34,281 nt of DNA, from positions 1-34,281 of the forward strand of contig JANXPS010000049.1 of the NCBI GenBank assembly GCA_025357175.1, in the 5' to 3' direction. The notes beneath the pieces were generated by a model. The model saw nothing but the letters and a program-made list of their open reading frames with translations, did no database searches and was not told the DNA's origin. How positions within the stretch are numbered: position 1 is the stretch's first letter; every line of letters begins with the position of its first letter. The position numbers were made by a program, and so were the translations under genes. The DNA is from Deltaproteobacteria bacterium. Its GTDB lineage: Bacteria; Desulfobacterota; Deferrimicrobia; Deferrimicrobiales; Deferrimicrobiaceae. Below are positions 32,470-34,281 of this stretch, in pieces.

Positions 32470-33527
32470 CGGCGTCCGCGCCCACGAAAGAGATCCTGGT
32501 CCGCGCGGTCAACTGGCTGGGCGACGCGGTGATGACGACCCCGGCGCTCGCGGCGCTGCGCGAGGCCAGTCCCGGGGCCCGCATCACGCTGGTGGCCAAG
32601 CCGCTCGTCGCCGACCTTTTCAAGGGGCACCCCGATATCGACGAGGTGATGGTCTACGACCGCGACGGGGTGCATCGCGGTTTTTCCGGGAAGCTTCGCA
32701 TGGCGTCGGCGCTCCGGGCCCGGCGATTCGCATCCGCAATCCTGTTTCAGAACGCTTTCGACGCCGCGCTGCTCGCCTTCCTGGCCGGCATTCCCGAACG
32801 GGCGGGTTATTCGACGGACGGCCGCGGGCTGCTGCTGACGCGGCCCGTGTCCGTCACGGCCGAAACGATGGCACTGCACGAGACGGAATATTACCTCTCG
32901 CTGCTCTCGGCGCTCGGCGTCCCGCGTCCGGCGACGCCGGCGCTCAGATTGCACGTCTCGGAGGTGGAACGCGCCGGGATGGCCGCGCTGCTTGCCTCTC
33001 TGGGGATCGAACCGGGCCGGCCGCTCCTCGGGATCAACCCGGGCGCGACGTTCGGCTCGGCCAAGCGCTGGTTCCCCGAGCGGTTCGCCGCGGTCGCCGA
33101 TGCCCTGTCCGACGCCTGGGGTGCGGAGGTCGTCCTGCTCGGCTCCCGCAAGGAGGCGCCCCTTTCCGACGCGATCGAGGCCGCCATGAATAAGAGGCCG
33201 CTCAACCTGACGGGGAGAACGACCGTGCGCGAAATGATGGCGCTGCTCGAGCGGTGCGCGTTCCTCGTGACGAACGACTCCGGCCCGATGCACATCGCGG
33301 CGGCGCTCGGCACGCCGCTGACGGCGATCTTCGGCCCGACCGAATGGGATCGCACCTCGCCGCTGACGAAACGCGCACGGCTCGTGCGCGCCGACGACAT
33401 CGCCTGCGCCCCGTGCAAGCGGCGCGAGTGCGACCGGGAGCACATCTGCATGCTGGGCGTGACGGCCGAAATGGTGATCGAGGCCTCCCTCGGCCTCTCT
33501 CGCGAGGTGGCCGGTGGCCGCGTCTAG
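32466..33527 (+). CDS. waaF: LPS heptosyltransferase II
   Basis: WaaF adds the second heptose to the inner core of LPS. The 353-residue GT9 protein begins with GTG 32466 overlapping the previous stop. Early EILVRAVNWLGDAVMTTPAL, then LLGINPGATFGSAKRWFPER, TNDSGPMHIAAALGTPLTAI and FGPTEWDRTSP are the donor-binding segments. The Cys-rich CAPCKRRECDREHICM near the end is common in WaaF. It overlaps the waaC GTG by 14 bases. Confidence 0.93.
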   Translation: MTASAPTKEILVRAVNWLGDAVMTTPALAALREASPGARITLVAKPLVADLFKGHPDIDEVMVYDRDGVHRGFSGKLRMASALRARRFASAILFQNAFDAALLAFLAGIPERAGYSTDGRGLLLTRPVSVTAETMALHETEYYLSLLSALGVPRPATPALRLHVSEVERAGMAALLASLGIEPGRPLLGINPGATFGSAKRWFPERFAAVADALSDAWGAEVVLLGSRKEAPLSDAIEAAMNKRPLNLTGRTTVREMMALLERCAFLVTNDSGPMHIAAALGTPLTAIFGPTEWDRTSPLTKRARLVRADDIACAPCKRRECDREHICMLGVTAEMVIEASLGLSREVAGGRV

Positions 33528-34281
33528 AATCCTGATCGTCAAGCTGTCGGCGATGGGCGATGTCGTCCACGGGCTCGCCGCGGCGGCGTTTCTCCGGAAG
33601 GCCGCGCCGGACGCCCGGATCGCGTGGGCGGTAGACTCCCGTTTCGCGGGACTGGTCGAAGGACATCCTGCGGTCGACCGGGTCGTTCCGCTCGATATCA
33701 AATCGTGGAAAGGACGCTGGGCGGCCCCGGAGACACGGAAGGAAGTCGCCGCGGCGCTCCACGCGCTGCGCGCAGGCGGCCACGACGTCGCATTCGACCT
33801 GCAGGGAAACATCAAGAGCGGCGTGGTTGCCTGGCTCTCGGGCGCCCCGGTGCGCGTCGGCTTCCCGAAGGAGACCGTCCGGGAAAAGCCGAACCTGCTG
33901 CTCACCAACCGGCACGTGGCGCACGACCCGGCCGACCGGCATATCACCCACCGGTTGCTTCGGCTGGCATCCGCCCCGTTCGGCGGGACGTTCTCGCCGG
34001 AAGATGCCCGGCCTTTTTTCCCGGTATCGCCGGACGCGCGGCAGGCGGCGGGCGACCGGTTGCGGGAGGCACTCCCGGGAGCGACCCGTTTCCTGGCGCT
34101 TCATGCGGGAACCACCTGGAACACCAAGCGGATGGACCCGACCTTCTGGGCAGCCGTGATCGTGTTGTTGCGCGACCTGCAGCCCGGCCTTGGAACCGTG
34201 CTGTCGTGGGGCGGCGAGGCCGAAAGGGTCGAGGCGGAGCTGATCGCAGCGCTGGACGGATTCCTCGCCGCCGACGCCGCC
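33514..34281 (+). CDS. waaC: LPS heptosyltransferase I, 5' part
   Basis: WaaC adds the first heptose to Kdo2-lipid A. The frame starts at GTG 33514 inside waaF and is open to the last base, giving 256 residues of an expected 330 or so. It shows RILIVKLSAMGDVVHGLAAA at the N-terminus, VAFDLQGNIKSGVVAWLSGA, GFPKETVREKPNLLLTNRHV and ALHAGTTWNTKRMDPTFWAA. These match WaaC rather than WaaF. It is cut by the window edge, not broken. Confidence 0.92.
   Translation, partial: MAASRILIVKLSAMGDVVHGLAAAAFLRKAAPDARIAWAVDSRFAGLVEGHPAVDRVVPLDIKSWKGRWAAPETRKEVAAALHALRAGGHDVAFDLQGNIKSGVVAWLSGAPVRVGFPKETVREKPNLLLTNRHVAHDPADRHITHRLLRLASAPFGGTFSPEDARPFFPVSPDARQAAGDRLREALPGATRFLALHAGTTWNTKRMDPTFWAAVIVLLRDLQPGLGTVLSWGGEAERVEAELIAALDGFLAADAA

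Overview
The window is GC-rich, densely coded DNA from a Gram-negative bacterium. It encodes a TonB-dependent outer-membrane receptor, an AsmA-like envelope protein, LPS heptosyltransferases and lipoproteins. The futalosine-type menaquinone enzymes MqnE and MqnC, a canonical DksA, a DUF2155 lipoprotein and the codon usage suggest a Desulfuromonadota/Geobacter-like (former Deltaproteobacteria) anaerobe. That placement is inference; no rRNA is present.

Layout. Positions 1-414 hold the 3' end of a GGDEF diguanylate cyclase. Positions 460-6805 hold a cobalamin-uptake locus: riboswitch 1 with a terminator-type output controls btuF-btuC-btuD, riboswitch 2 with an apparent translational output precedes a btuB-like receptor, and a TonB-like energy transducer follows. 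A minus-strand membrane protein with C-terminal TPRs (TMTC-like) and a divergent dksA come next. Positions 9080-17429 carry a tight plus-strand run: galT, glgA, a GAF-domain histidine kinase, mqnE, mqnC and serS, the last four overlapping. A ferritin-like gene, greA, a convergent mannose-1-phosphate guanylyltransferase and a DUF502 membrane protein follow.

Positions 20451-24083 encode a 1210-residue DUF748/AsmA-like protein on the minus strand, divergent from an exported msrA and a mug-type DNA glycosylase. leuA lies behind what looks like a full attenuator: a promoter, a 27-codon leader peptide with a rare Leu codon, and two tandem terminators. A LarA-family gene and an inositol-monophosphatase gene follow, then a DUF2155 lipoprotein gene and three consecutive tRNA-Ser genes with different anticodons, all on the minus strand. 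The window ends with a DegT-type aminotransferase, waaF and a truncated waaC.

The most unusual stretch is the protein-free interval 30555-31368. It holds two inverted copies of a roughly 120-140 nt sequence that folds as a multi-branched RNA, with compensatory changes between the copies, plus tandem copies of a second motif. I could not assign it to a known RNA family. It is the best candidate here for something undescribed.
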